NCBI GenBank assembly: GCA_000802095.1
Contig: JUEB01000014.1
Span: 1-64,000 of the forward strand
DNA length: 64,000 nt
Direction of reading: 5' to 3'
Origin: Peptococcaceae bacterium BICA1-7
Lineage (GTDB): Bacteria; Bacillota; Desulfotomaculia; Desulfotomaculales; Desulfocucumaceae
A program made the position numbers and the translations under genes. Within the stretch, counting starts at the first letter, position 1. Every line of letters begins with the position of its first letter. Of this stretch, positions 19,764-28,699 are shown in pieces. The notes beneath the pieces were generated by a model. It was not told the origin of the DNA, did no database searches, and saw only the letters and a program-made list of their open reading frames with translations.

Positions 19764-20459
19764 GTGACAGGAACACTGGTTAATGTGGCTGCTATAGTGG
19801 GGGGAGGTCTTTTGGGGCTGGCGCTTAAGAAGGGCCTCTCAGAGCCGGTCAAACGTACAGTGATGCAGGGACTGGGGCTTTCCGTTATACTGATCGGAGC
19901 GCAGATGGCCTTGAAGACCCAGAACGTGCTGCTGGTTATTATAAGTCTGGTGCTTGGGGGGATAATAGGGCAGCTGGTTGATATAGAAAGAAAGCTGGCT
20001 CTGATAGGGAACAGTCTGGAGACTAGGCTTGGCGGGGGAGAAAGCAGGCTGTCCAGGGCTTTTGTCACCTCCAGCCTGATATACTGCGTAGGGGCCATGG
20101 CCATAATTGGGCCCATTGAGGACGGCCTTACAGGAAATCATACCACACTGTTCGCCAAGTCAATGCTGGACGGTATATCGGCGGTTATTTTCAGTTCCAC
20201 CATGGGGGTGGGGGTAATATTTTCAGCTATTCCGGTGTTTTTGTATCAAGGATCTATAACACTCCTGGCCGATACAATAAAAGTATTTTTCACCGAGGGG
20301 GTAATCAGGGAGCTAACCGCCACAGGTGGAGTCCTAATAGCAGGTATAGGCATCAATCTGCTGGAGATAAAGGAAATAAAGGTGGGCAATCTGCTGCCTT
20401 CCATTGTGGTGGTAGTGCTGCTGGTGCTGCTGGTAGAAAAATATGGGCTGCCTGTATAG
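19764..20459 (+). CDS. DUF554 family membrane protein
   Basis: A multi-pass membrane protein of about 231 residues in the DUF554 (YdfK/YqgA-like) family, of unknown function. The family-typical start VTGTLVNVAAIVGGGLLG makes GTG at 19764 the best start; ATG at 19743 would add seven residues. Six or seven hydrophobic segments are evident, with glycine-rich motifs such as SVILIGAQMAL, YCVGAMAIIGPIEDGL and GVLIAGIGINLLEI, all characteristic. It follows parB across a terminator and converges on larC. No role can be inferred from context. Confidence 0.88.
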   Translation: MTGTLVNVAAIVGGGLLGLALKKGLSEPVKRTVMQGLGLSVILIGAQMALKTQNVLLVIISLVLGGIIGQLVDIERKLALIGNSLETRLGGGESRLSRAFVTSSLIYCVGAMAIIGPIEDGLTGNHTTLFAKSMLDGISAVIFSSTMGVGVIFSAIPVFLYQGSITLLADTIKVFFTEGVIRELTATGGVLIAGIGINLLEIKEIKVGNLLPSIVVVVLLVLLVEKYGLPV

Positions 20460-20460
20460 A

Positions 20461-20490
20461 AGAGGGAGGCGTTAATCGCCTCCCTCTTTT
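20461..20490. terminator. bidirectional terminator between DUF554 and larC
   Basis: An 11-base stem AGAGGGAGGCG-ttaat-CGCCTCCCTCT followed by TTTT. It overlaps the last codons of larC (minus) and lies just after the DUF554 stop (plus), so it mainly serves the plus-strand gene. Confidence 0.8.
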
Positions 20491-21656
20491 GATTTCAGCA
20501 GTGCTGACTCATATATCTCCCTTACCGGAACCTCTCTTTCCCGGGCTATCCTTTTGCAGTCCTCGTATTCGGGGGCGCTCCTTATAACCCTGCCATCTAC
20601 GGAGATGGCGTATTTTACCCTTACCGGGCCGTAAGGGGTTTCCACCTCGGTTATCTTTCTGCCCAGCATGGACTTTTGCTCTTGCCGCCACCTTACTCCC
20701 AGGGTGCTGGTTTCCTCGAAAAGAACCCTGAGAATGTCATCTTTTAAGTTTGGGTGACAGAGAACTGTAAGCAGGTAGCCGGGCCTGTTCTTTTTCATGT
20801 AGGCCGGTGAAATAAAGACATCCAGTGCCCCGCTGGCAAAAAGCCGGTCCATCACATAGCCCATAAATTCAGGGTTCATGTCGTCTATATTTGTTTCCAT
20901 TACCAGTACAGCCTCGGTGTGGTAACTGTTAGCCCCAGCAGCCGACTCACCGATGAAAACCCTTAAAAAATTTGGTATGCCGAAATCCTTGCTGCCAAAT
21001 CCGTAGCCCAGTGACTCAACTTTCATTTCCGGCAGAGGGCCGAATTCCAGAGACATGGTGGCGGCTATGGCGGCCCCGGTGGGAGTGACCAGCTCTCCCT
21101 CCACATCCAGGCTGGACAGAGGTATTCCCTTTAATAGCTCGGCTGTGGCCGGTGCGGGCACCGGCAGCACACCGTGCCTGCAGTTTACAGTGCCTCTGCC
21201 CGGAGGCAACGGCGAGCAGACTACCCGGTCCACCTTTAGGTAATACAGCGCCAGTGAGGCGCCCACTATATCTATTATGGAGTCCACACCGCCCACCTCG
21301 TGAAAATGCACCCTATCGGCAGGGAGACCATGCACCTTTCCCTCGGCCTCGGCGAGCCGGGTGAATATTTTCAGGGCGCTGTCCAGGGCCGGGCTGGGAA
21401 GAGAGCAGTTACTCAACAGCACTTTAATATCGTTGAAGTCCCGGTGTGGCTGGAGGTCTTCCCTTACCGCTATATCCACCTTGGTGCCGCTTATGCCCCG
21501 GCTGTTTTTCTTTTCAATCCTCATGTCCCAGTCGTAAAGGGGAAGTTTCAAGAGATCCTCTCTGATCCTTTTTTCATCAGCCCCGGCGTCGATCAGGGCT
21601 CCCATACACATATCCCCGCTAATGCCGGAAAAACAGTCCAGATAAAGCAGCCTCAT
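20472..21656 (-). CDS. larC: nickel insertion protein LarC (NPN cofactor synthesis)
   Basis: A 394-residue LarC, the CTP-dependent nickel chelatase that completes the NPN pincer cofactor of lactate racemase and related enzymes. It begins MRLLYLDCFSGISGDMCMGAL, the family signature, at ATG 21656 with AAGGAC upstream; the frame extends further back only into a repeat element. A His-containing stretch FHEVGGVDSIIDIVG and a downstream MNPEFMGYVMDRLF region match full-length LarC. In some lactobacilli larC is read by a frameshift as LarC1/LarC2; here it is one uninterrupted frame. LarB lies upstream on the same strand, separated by a 184-base repeat element. LarA and LarE are not in the window. 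Confidence 0.93.
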   Translation of the reverse strand: MRLLYLDCFSGISGDMCMGALIDAGADEKRIREDLLKLPLYDWDMRIEKKNSRGISGTKVDIAVREDLQPHRDFNDIKVLLSNCSLPSPALDSALKIFTRLAEAEGKVHGLPADRVHFHEVGGVDSIIDIVGASLALYYLKVDRVVCSPLPPGRGTVNCRHGVLPVPAPATAELLKGIPLSSLDVEGELVTPTGAAIAATMSLEFGPLPEMKVESLGYGFGSKDFGIPNFLRVFIGESAAGANSYHTEAVLVMETNIDDMNPEFMGYVMDRLFASGALDVFISPAYMKKNRPGYLLTVLCHPNLKDDILRVLFEETSTLGVRWRQEQKSMLGRKITEVETPYGPVRVKYAISVDGRVIRSAPEYEDCKRIAREREVPVREIYESALLKSKEGGD

Positions 21657-21710
21657 AAAAGTCCTTCTTTCTGAATTATTAAAACCTGTGCACGCTTTGT
21701 GCAGGTCCTT

Positions 21711-21894
21711 TTTATAAACCACAGAGGGCACAGAGATCACAGAGAAAAACTAACAGGTGCTACTATAAGATCTGTAGCCCGGATTCTACGAGAAGCTAGG
21801 CCATTCGTTCTCCAGATTATTTAGTAAAAGTATATTAAACATTCAGGCATGGCCAAAACCTCTGTGTCCTCTGTGTGCTCTGTGGTTAAAAGGG
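21711..21894. repeat. CACAGAG inverted-repeat element E1
   Basis: An element of about 184 bases bounded by inverted arms: left AACCACAGAGGGCACAGAG plus one more CACAGAG unit, right TCCTCTGTGTGCTCTGTGGTT. The arms are built of CACAGAG units every nine bases. The inner sequence next to the right arm, read on the minus strand, is TTTTGGCCATGCCTGAATG, which recurs in element E2 at 28442 in the opposite orientation. It lies between larB and larC, two genes expected in one operon. No coding sequence is inside. Confidence 0.8.
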
Positions 21895-21907
21895 CCTCCC
21901 TTTAACC

Positions 21908-22690
21908 CTAGGAGCCTTTTTCTGCGCGGGCGGAGCTGCGCAGGCGGTTTATAGAGTTGGCCAGGGCGGCGGCGCCAAAGCCGTTGTCTATGTTGACCAC
22001 CCCCACTCCCGCGGAGCAGCTGTTCAGCATGGCCAGAAGCGCGGCCAGACCTCCAAAGCTGGCTCCGTAGCCTATACTGGTGGGTACTGCTATAAGAGGC
22101 TTGTCGGTAAGGCCGCCTACTACACTGGCCAGGGCGCCCTCCATGCCGGCCACCACAATTATTATATCAGCATTGTGTATTAGCCCCTGGTTGTCAAGGA
22201 GCCTGTGAATGCCTGCGACACCTACATCGTAAAGCCTCTCGGTCTTATTGCCCATGGACCGGCAGCATACCGCAGCCTCTTCGGCCACTGGCATATCGGC
22301 GGTGCCGGCGCTTATTACAAGGACAGTGCCGTCCCGGAGGGGCTCCGGTGGAATTCTATGGACGATGCACCGCGCCAGCTCAAAGTACTGGGCCTCCGGA
22401 ATAGTTTTAACCACCTCCCGGTACACCTCGGGAGCAGCCCTGGTGGCCAGCACCGGGGAGGAGTCCGAGGCTTGAGCCAGGTGTCCGAATATGCTGGCCA
22501 CCTGTTCTCTGGTTTTTCCCTGGCAGAAGATAACCTCGGGAAAACCTGATCTGATACAGCGGTGGTGGTCAATTTTGGCGAAGTGCAGGTCCCTGTACGG
22601 AAGGTGCTGAAGCCTGCCCATAGCCTCCTCCACACTTACCTCTCCCTGTGAAACCTTTTCCAGCACACCCTTTATAAATATTCTATCCAA
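21908..22690 (-). CDS. larB: nicotinate adenine dinucleotide carboxylase LarB
   Basis: A 260-residue LarB that carboxylates and hydrolyses nicotinic acid adenine dinucleotide in the first step of NPN cofactor synthesis. The C-terminal half is related to PurE-type AIR carboxylases: [28 protein letters not shown], and [31 protein letters not shown]. The N-terminus has the helical [15 protein letters not shown]. It starts with ATG at 22690. It lies upstream of larC in the expected order, but a repeat element separates them. Confidence 0.93.
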   Translation of the reverse strand: MDRIFIKGVLEKVSQGEVSVEEAMGRLQHLPYRDLHFAKIDHHRCIRSGFPEVIFCQGKTREQVASIFGHLAQASDSSPVLATRAAPEVYREVVKTIPEAQYFELARCIVHRIPPEPLRDGTVLVISAGTADMPVAEEAAVCCRSMGNKTERLYDVGVAGIHRLLDNQGLIHNADIIIVVAGMEGALASVVGGLTDKPLIAVPTSIGYGASFGGLAALLAMLNSCSAGVGVVNIDNGFGAAALANSINRLRSSARAEKGS

Positions 22691-22716
22691 ATTTTAACCT
22701 CCAGGTTTTGCTTTTA

Positions 22717-22863
22717 AAGCTGTCAGCCATCAGTTTTCAGCTATCAGACGCCAGACGGCTTTGTGGTCACAGTGACCAGTGTAATTAAGCTGTAAGCGCA
22801 GAGTGGGTTAGCTTTTGCCATAGAAGGTTTTTGTTTTTGCTGACTGCTGATAGCTGAGAGCTT
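22717..22863. repeat. heptamer-armed inverted repeat F1 (TCAGNNN units)
   Basis: The left arm (22717-22757) is a run of seven-base units TCAGCCA, TCAGTTT, TCAGCTA, TCAGACG. The right arm (about 22834-22863) carries the inverse, TGCTGACTGCTGATAGCTGA. The two could fold into a long hairpin around a core of about 75 bases. One-arm relatives occur at 34540 and 60705. It fills most of the larB-phosphoribosyltransferase gap. Confidence 0.75.
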
Positions 22864-22958
22864 GTAATATGAAAAATTTTATATCACCGCTACTACACTG
22901 TCAAATTATGTGTATACTATCTTGTAAATATGACTTGGGGACAGGAGATAGGAGAATT

Positions 22959-23624
22959 ATGCTGTTCAGGAACAGGGATGACGCCGGGGACCGCCTGGCG
23001 CGGGAGATCGAAATTAAAAACCCCTCTTCTGCCGTGGTGCTGTGCATTCCCAGGGGGGGAGTGGTGGTGGGGGAAAGGGTGTCCAGGAGTTTGGGAGTTC
23101 CCCTTGATATTATTGTTCCCAGGAAAATAGGGTCACCGGTGAATCAGGAAGTGGCTTTGGGTGCTGTTGCCCAGGATGGATCCACTTATTTGAACGGGGA
23201 AATGATAGCCCTGCTGGGGATTGAGAATGATGATATTGAAGAAATAATTGACCGGGAAGTAAGGGAGATTGAAAGGAGGATGACCGGCTACCGGGGAAGC
23301 GCCCAATATCCGGACTTCTCTGCCAATACCCTTATCCTGGTGGATGACGGCGCCGCCACCGGGTACACCATGCTGGCGGCGGCCAGGTTCGTAAGGGGCT
23401 CACTGAATCCGGCAAGTCTGATGATAGCCCTGCCGGTGGCCCCTCCGGACACCCTGGATCTTTTTGCCAGAGAGTGTGACCAGGTGGTCTGCCTATACTA
23501 CCCTGAGGAATTCTATTCCGTAGGTCAGTTTTACGATGATTTTGACCAGACCTCAGATGAGGAGGTGCTAGCTATTCTAAAGGGACACAGAGCGGGGGAT
23601 GCAAAAAATCACCACATATTGTAA
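22959..23624 (+). CDS. phosphoribosyltransferase-like protein
   Basis: A 221-residue type I phosphoribosyltransferase-fold protein. The PRPP-binding loop is LILVDDGAATGYTMLAAARF (about 123-142), with an upstream strand-loop VVLCIPRGGVVVGERVSRSLG and the motif IVPRKIGSPVNQEVALGAVA, typical of the uncharacterised PRTase family near COG1926. ATG at 22959 has GGAGA seven bases upstream; an earlier in-frame ATG at 22869 is in the repeat region and is less likely. Substrate is unknown; such proteins are sometimes annotated as competence-like or purine PRTases without proof. Confidence 0.82.
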   Translation: MLFRNRDDAGDRLAREIEIKNPSSAVVLCIPRGGVVVGERVSRSLGVPLDIIVPRKIGSPVNQEVALGAVAQDGSTYLNGEMIALLGIENDDIEEIIDREVREIERRMTGYRGSAQYPDFSANTLILVDDGAATGYTMLAAARFVRGSLNPASLMIALPVAPPDTLDLFARECDQVVCLYYPEEFYSVGQFYDDFDQTSDEEVLAILKGHRAGDAKNHHIL

Positions 23625-23723
23625 GACTGAAGCTTAAGACAAAAAGTTCCAAAAGGCCTGCGCATATAATTAAGTGTGCCGCAAAAAATACTCTTTGAAC
23701 AGATCATTAACCGGAGGTGCTTT

Positions 23724-23966
23724 ATGAAAAGGGTAGCGGTGGATAAGGGGCTTCCCTCAGGGCTGACCGATATGCTAAAAAAAGAGGGATATCAGGTGAT
23801 TTCCCCGTACAGTGGGCAGGGCGACGTTGACGCGGTGATAGTATCGGGAATGAGCAATAATTTTATGAATATCCAGGACACCAGCCTGACTGCGCCGGTA
23901 ATAGACGCCAGTGGGAAGTCTCCCGAGGACATTATAAAAAGGCTTAAAGACCTGAGATACCACTAA
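23724..23966 (+). CDS. YkuS family protein (UPF0180)
   Basis: An 80-residue protein of the UPF0180/YkuS family, found in spore formers and of unknown function. ATG at 23724 follows GGAGGTGC. The product starts MKRVAVDKGLPSGLTDML, and the middle VDAVIVSGMSNNFMNIQDTS plus VIDASGKSPEDIIKRLKDL match the family pattern. It shares its 3' terminator with convergent yyaC. Confidence 0.85.
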   Translation: MKRVAVDKGLPSGLTDMLKKEGYQVISPYSGQGDVDAVIVSGMSNNFMNIQDTSLTAPVIDASGKSPEDIIKRLKDLRYH

Positions 23967-24009
23967 TGGAGGTTGGAGACCGGAAGTTGGAAGTTGGAGA
24001 TAAATATTT

Positions 24010-24042
24010 AAATGCCCCGGCGGTTGTTCTGCCGGGGCATTT
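24010..24042. terminator. bidirectional terminator between ykuS-like gene and yyaC
   Basis: A 12-base perfect stem AAATGCCCCGGC / GCCGGGGCATTT with a nine-base loop, between converging genes. Confidence 0.85.
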
Positions 24043-24053
24043 AGCTGTATAAG

Positions 24054-24650
24054 TTATTGGTGCGCGCCGGCATATGCTGTTTCGGTTATGGTTCTTGATA
24101 CTCCTTCAGCTATCAGGTCGGCCATCTTCATTACAATATTAAGCCGTGTGTTTTGCAGCACCAGGTATTCCATAAACCCACCCACATTCACTATGCCTGT
24201 AATATGTAAATCCCCTACCGGGGGTAGATCCTTGTTTACCCCGGCCCCCGGGTGCAGGGCTCCTTCGCCTATGCTGATGTGTCCTACGCTTTCAATGCTG
24301 CCCAGGCAGGCATCCACAGCGATTATGTAAGGTTCCTTAAAGCGGGAATATATCTGTTCCAGTTTTTCTTTCAGATTGCTGGCGTGCACAGGCTCGTCCA
24401 GAGTCCCGTACACATAAAGGTAGTCCTGAATATGAGACTGGATTTTTGATCCGATAAGAGGGCCCAGACTGTCTCCGGTTGAACGGTCAGTGCCGATACA
24501 GAGCAATACCTTGGCGCGGTCTCTTTTTACTCCGGCCTTACTGAGCCGGGCGGTCAAGTCCCAGCAGAATTTTGCCACCGCCAGAGGGTCTTCCCAGTGA
24601 ATCTTGGTTTTTGACGGGTATGATTCTTCCTCTCTTACTTTTACAGCCAT
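24054..24650 (-). CDS. yyaC: spore protease-like protein YyaC
   Basis: A 198-residue YyaC (DUF1256) protein, related in fold to the Gpr germination protease and found only in endospore formers. Family features are LLCIGTDRSTGDSLGPLIGSK, YGTLDEPVHASNL, IIAVDACLGSIESVGHISIG and HPGAGVNKDLPPVGDLHITG. YyaC commonly sits near parA/parB at the origin, as here. Its proteolytic activity is inferred from family membership; it supports the view that the organism sporulates. Confidence 0.93.
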   Translation of the reverse strand: MAVKVREEESYPSKTKIHWEDPLAVAKFCWDLTARLSKAGVKRDRAKVLLCIGTDRSTGDSLGPLIGSKIQSHIQDYLYVYGTLDEPVHASNLKEKLEQIYSRFKEPYIIAVDACLGSIESVGHISIGEGALHPGAGVNKDLPPVGDLHITGIVNVGGFMEYLVLQNTRLNIVMKMADLIAEGVSRTITETAYAGAHQ

Positions 24651-24768
24651 ATAATTCCTCCAAAAAAACAGTCCGATATAGTTATTCCCACTGAGGTTTA
24701 AGTTTAATCAAAATCCCCGGATATATTTTTTCCCGGGGGCATAGAGTGTAAAGGGGAGGTGGTAATTT

Positions 24769-25842
24769 TTGCATGGCACGGTCTGGACGGTTTATAATAT
24801 TGCTGTTTTATACATAGGCGCGGTGATTGGGGCAGGCTTTGCCTCCGGTCAGGAAATTCTTCAGTTTTTCATAGTGTTTGAAAAAAAGGGCCTATGGGGG
24901 ATAGTCCTGGCAGCTGCCCTCTTTTCCCTCCTGGGGGGGCTGGTGATGCTGCTGGCAGTGTCAGTAAGGTCAGCTAGCTATAACGATGTGTACCGGCTGG
25001 TGATGGGAAGAATCCCCGGCCGCATAATGGATGGCCTGAGCCTTGTTATGCTGCCCGGGGGGCTTGTGGTGATGCTGGCCGGCGGCAGTGCGGTTTTTTC
25101 AGAGCACCTGGGGCTTCCGGGCTGGCTGGGCACCATGCTCATAGCCGGGGTAACCATTGCTATACTGTCCAGGGGCCTAAAGGGGGTGGTCACGGCCAAT
25201 GCCGCCCTGGTCCCTTTGAAAGTGGCGGTTATTCTGCTTATATGCTTCTTGACACTGATATATTCCGGCGAGGGCGCCGGGGGTGAAATAAACCATGGAT
25301 CATCTGCAGGCAGCAGGGTCAACTGGCTGTGGTCGGCCATTCTTTATGTTTCATATAATATGGTGGTTCCGGTGGCTGTTCTTTCTTCCCTGGGAGGAAA
25401 GGTTACGGCCAGGGAGGGTGTGCTGGGGGGGGTGGCCGGTGGGATAGTCCTTGGACTGGTAACAGCCATGGTTTATTTGGCGGGCCGGATTTTTTACCCG
25501 CAAATAACCGGCTATGAGGTGCCACTGCTATATATAGCCGGGCAGATGGGTTCAGTGGTCAAAGTAGCCCTTGGGCCGCTTATTTGGCTGGCTATACTGA
25601 CCACCGCCATTGCTGATGCCCACGGCTTTGCCTCCAGGTTTGCAGACGCCCGAACCCGGCGCTATAAACTAATAGGAACGGCCCTGGTATTGATGGCGGT
25701 TCCCCTGTCAACCCTAAAATTTTCCTACCTTGTGGGAATGCTTTATCCTCTTTTCGGGTATGTGGGGCTTATACTTCTTATTGCTCTGCTGGCTGTGCTG
25801 CCGGTAAAAATATGGAGAAGGATATTTTATAAATCAGTATAA
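24769..25842 (+). CDS. YkvI-type membrane protein (APC-like transporter fold)
   Basis: A 357-residue integral membrane protein with about ten hydrophobic segments. The first segment, VLYIGAVIGAGFASGQEILQFF, is the hallmark of YkvI-family proteins and resembles the unwound TM1 of LeuT/APC-fold transporters. Later segments include MLPGGLVVMLAGGSAVFSEH and ILTTAIADAHGFASRFAD. TTG at 24769 is preceded by GGGGAGGTGG. Substrate unknown; the family is common in spore formers, and some members are annotated as branched-chain amino-acid or cytosine carriers without evidence. Confidence 0.82.
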   Translation: MHGTVWTVYNIAVLYIGAVIGAGFASGQEILQFFIVFEKKGLWGIVLAAALFSLLGGLVMLLAVSVRSASYNDVYRLVMGRIPGRIMDGLSLVMLPGGLVVMLAGGSAVFSEHLGLPGWLGTMLIAGVTIAILSRGLKGVVTANAALVPLKVAVILLICFLTLIYSGEGAGGEINHGSSAGSRVNWLWSAILYVSYNMVVPVAVLSSLGGKVTAREGVLGGVAGGIVLGLVTAMVYLAGRIFYPQITGYEVPLLYIAGQMGSVVKVALGPLIWLAILTTAIADAHGFASRFADARTRRYKLIGTALVLMAVPLSTLKFSYLVGMLYPLFGYVGLILLIALLAVLPVKIWRRIFYKSV

Positions 25843-25875
25843 TTAATTAGGGAATAAATAAGGAATATAAGGTTG

Positions 25876-25903
25876 TTGACAATGTTAGCAAGTAGCTGAT
25901 AAT
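25876..25903 (+). promoter_or_regulatory. candidate cvpA promoter
   Basis: TTGACA (25876-25881), 16-base spacer, GATAAT (25898-25903), about 60 bases before the CvpA-like gene. Confidence 0.55.
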
Positions 25904-25961
25904 TCCTTGCACCTTTCAAGCAGAATAATGGGTTTGTCAATAGTCTGGAATATTAGGATGT

Positions 25962-26654
25962 GTGGCAATGAACTGGCTGGATATACTTTTTGCGGTTATA
26001 ATCGGGTGGAATACCTGGAGCGGGCTGACCACCGGACTGCTGGCGGGGCTGTCCAGGCTCCTGGGGGTGTTGGTGGGACTGGCGGCTGCCTTGAATTTTT
26101 ACCGCCCCCTGGCCGACTCGGTAAACCTTAAATGGAATCTGGTTTCTAAAATAGGAGATTTTATGCCCTTCCTGGGGAAACCTGCAGGGGGCCAGGGGGC
26201 GGGGCCCGGAGGTGCGGTGGAGGTCTTTTCTCCTCTGGCCGGGGGACTGGCGGAAGCCCCCAGGACGCTATTTTTGGGGCTGCAAAGCCTCGGGGACTCG
26301 TTAGCCCGCTCCCTGGCCTCGGGTATACTGGATATTATTTGCTTTTTTTTAATTTTCCTGCTGGTTTCAAAACTTATCGCCCTGGGTGGTTCGGTGGCGG
26401 GGAAGCTTTCCAGGATGGTTCTTTTAGGACCCCTGGACAGGGCCGGGGGTCTGCTGCTGGGAGCCCTCAAGGGCTGTATCATTGCGGGGCTGCTGGTGGC
26501 GGTAATGGTTTCCCTGCAGCTTCCGGCGGTAATCATCTCGGGGGAACAAAAAACTTCCTTTTTCAGCCTGGCTCTTCAAAAGTCAGTGCTGGTGCCTCAT
26601 TTCATAAAGGCTTTGACTATATTCAATATCACCTTTCCTGGGTGGCCGGTATAG
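25962..26654 (+). CDS. CvpA family membrane protein
   Basis: A 230-residue protein with four main membrane segments and the CvpA-type start MNWLDILFAVIIGWNTWSGL, named after the E. coli colicin V production protein. Between the first two and last two membrane segments is a polar, glycine-rich loop (about 70-105). ATG at 25968 (six bases in) is equally possible as the start; AGGATG lies before both. It is followed by an aminopeptidase gene with no evident functional link. Confidence 0.8.
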   Translation: MAMNWLDILFAVIIGWNTWSGLTTGLLAGLSRLLGVLVGLAAALNFYRPLADSVNLKWNLVSKIGDFMPFLGKPAGGQGAGPGGAVEVFSPLAGGLAEAPRTLFLGLQSLGDSLARSLASGILDIICFFLIFLLVSKLIALGGSVAGKLSRMVLLGPLDRAGGLLLGALKGCIIAGLLVAVMVSLQLPAVIISGEQKTSFFSLALQKSVLVPHFIKALTIFNITFPGWPV

Positions 26655-26723
26655 GATGTCATTAGAGCTGCAGCCGAAGGGTATTACTATTATTGCAAAT
26701 AAAAAGTTAGCGGGGGTTTGATA

Positions 26724-28133
26724 ATGGCAGTATTGAAATATGATGCCCAGGATGAAAAGAGGGGGCTTACCGTCTGGGATAAACTGACCGGCCCGGAAAA
26801 GGAAGAGGTCTTTAGCTTTTGTGAAGGCTACCGGGAGTTCCTGGACAGGGGCAAGACTGAGCGGGAAGTGGTTGCCGAGGTTGTAAAAATGGCCCGGGAC
26901 AAAGGGTTTTGCGATCTGAGGGAAAAACAGGCGCTTAATCCAGGCGACCGGATTTTCTCAGTAAACAGGAACAGTGAAATAGTTCTGGCGGTAATGGGCA
27001 GACAGCCGCTGGAAAATGGACTGGGGCTGGTGGGCGCACACATAGATTCTCCCCGTATAGATATAAAGCCGGAGCCGCTGTACCAGGACGGGACTCTTGC
27101 ACTCTTTAAAACCCATTATTATGGGGGAATAAAAAAGTATCAGTGGGTGAGTATTCCCCTCTCACTGCACGGGGTGGTGGCCAGACAGGACGGATCCGTT
27201 GCGGAAATACGGCTGGGTGACCGGCCAGGGGACCCTGTATTTACTATTACCGACCTGCTGCCGCACCTGGCCAAGGACCAGATGGAAAAAAAGATGTCCG
27301 AGGGCATTGTGGGAGAGGCCCTCAACATACTGGTGGGGGGCATCCCGGTAGAGGGGGACGATATCAAGCAAAGGATCAAACAGGGGATATTAAACTATCT
27401 TAAAGATACATACGGTATTGTGGAGGAAGATTTCATCAGCGCCGAGCTGCAGGCTGTTCCCGCCTGGCCGTCCCGGGATGTTGGCTTTGACCGGAGCCTT
27501 TTAGGAGGCTACGGGCAGGATGACCGGGTGTGCGCCTACACGGCTATAAGGGCGCTTCTGGATATAGGTGACGACCAGGAAAGAGCAGCCGTGGTGCTGC
27601 TGTCCGACAAGGAAGAGGTCGGCAGCACCGGAAACACAGGTATGCAGTCCTCCTTTTTTGAGAATTTTGTGGCCGAAATGATTGCGGCCAGGAACAATAG
27701 CTACAGCGATTTGCTGCTCAGGAGGACCCTTTCCTCCTCATACGCCCTTTCAGCCGATGTCAACGCAGCTCTGGACCCCAATTACGAGGAGGTAATGGAT
27801 AAGCTGAACTCGGCCCGGGTTAACCGGGGAGTGGTGATTACAAAGTATACAGGCTCCAGGGGCAAGAGCGGGTCCAGTGAGGCCTCGGCGGAGTTTGTGG
27901 CCAGAGTCAGAGGCATATTTAACAGTTCGGGAGTATACTGGCAGACCGGAGAGCTGGGCAAGGTGGATCAGGGGGGCGGAGGGACCATTGCCCATCTGCT
28001 GGCTGCTTACAATATGGATGTGCTGGACTGCGGCACGGCCATACTGGGTATGCACTCTCCCTTCGAGGTGGCCGGAAAGGCAGATATATTCATGACCTAC
28101 AGGGCTTACAGTGCCTTTTTAAAGAGTATATAG
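26724..28133 (+). CDS. M18 family aminopeptidase
   Basis: A 469-residue zinc aminopeptidase of peptidase family M18 (aspartyl-aminopeptidase-like). The co-catalytic metal site is visible: GAHIDSPRIDIKPEP (His), YGQDDRVCAYTAIRAL (Asp), LSDKEEVGSTGNTGMQS (Glu), AALDPNYEE (Asp) and GMHSPFEVAGKADI (His). All ligands are kept, so it should be active. ATG at 26724 with GGGGG before it is preferred over TTG at 26718. The enzyme is cytoplasmic, with no signal peptide. Confidence 0.93.
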   Translation: MAVLKYDAQDEKRGLTVWDKLTGPEKEEVFSFCEGYREFLDRGKTEREVVAEVVKMARDKGFCDLREKQALNPGDRIFSVNRNSEIVLAVMGRQPLENGLGLVGAHIDSPRIDIKPEPLYQDGTLALFKTHYYGGIKKYQWVSIPLSLHGVVARQDGSVAEIRLGDRPGDPVFTITDLLPHLAKDQMEKKMSEGIVGEALNILVGGIPVEGDDIKQRIKQGILNYLKDTYGIVEEDFISAELQAVPAWPSRDVGFDRSLLGGYGQDDRVCAYTAIRALLDIGDDQERAAVVLLSDKEEVGSTGNTGMQSSFFENFVAEMIAARNNSYSDLLLRRTLSSSYALSADVNAALDPNYEEVMDKLNSARVNRGVVITKYTGSRGKSGSSEASAEFVARVRGIFNSSGVYWQTGELGKVDQGGGGTIAHLLAAYNMDVLDCGTAILGMHSPFEVAGKADIFMTYRAYSAFLKSI

Positions 28134-28216
28134 AAGGGTCCGGGAGAGGGATCCAGCTGCCGCTGCGGGACCGGAAATCCCGGCCCCGCGGCGGGGCATA
28201 GGGGGAGGGGCAGATT

Positions 28217-28432
28217 ATGCCGTTACCGGTTAAATATAATGTTGGGGATACAGTAAAAATGAAAAAAACTCATCCCTGCGGGGGGGATACCTGGGAGGTT
28301 ATGCGCACCGGGGTGGATTTCAGGATAAGGTGCAGCACCTGTGGAAGGGTGGTCATGGTTCCCCGGCCTAAATTTGAAAAGAGCGTCAAGTCCATTGTCA
28401 CAAGCGCCCCCCCGGAAAATTCGCTCAAGTAG
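28217..28432 (+). CDS. DUF951 (YyzM-like) protein
   Basis: A 71-residue protein of the DUF951 family. It shows the pattern YNVGDTVKMKKTHPCGGDTWEVMRTG then RCSTCGRVVMVPR: three cysteines and a histidine that could bind zinc. In Bacillus the homologue yyzM also lies just before rpsF, so the position fits. Function unknown. A GC-rich inverted stretch (about 28160-28195) lies between the aminopeptidase stop and its ribosome binding site GGGGGAGGGG. Confidence 0.9.
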   Translation: MPLPVKYNVGDTVKMKKTHPCGGDTWEVMRTGVDFRIRCSTCGRVVMVPRPKFEKSVKSIVTSAPPENSLK

Positions 28433-28441
28433 AATAGGAGC

Positions 28442-28626
28442 CCTTATAAACCACAGAGCACACAGAGGGCACAGAGTTTTTGGCCCTGCCTGAATGCTTT
28501 GAAAAGCTTCTATAATTAGTTTTAATAATGGCTGTAAAGCTTCTCATATTTGCTGCCTTGGTTTTAAACCCGGGAGTAATGCCTGAGAACAAATTCTCTG
28601 TGATCTCTGTGCCCTCTGTGGTTTTG
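28442..28626. repeat. CACAGAG inverted-repeat element E2
   Basis: A second element of about 184 bases with CACAGAG arms: left AAACCACAGAGCACACAGAG, right TCTCTGTGCCCTCTGTGGTT. Just inside the left arm is TTTTTGGCCCTGCCTGAATG, shared with E1 in the opposite orientation. The core differs otherwise and is AT-rich without an open frame. It separates the DUF951 gene from the rpsF promoter. Confidence 0.8.
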
Positions 28627-28699
28627 ATGTGACATGCAGGGAGGTCTTGCAATTTTCGTTTCTCATCTTTACGGCGTCACTCTTATGGGCAGTATTGTC

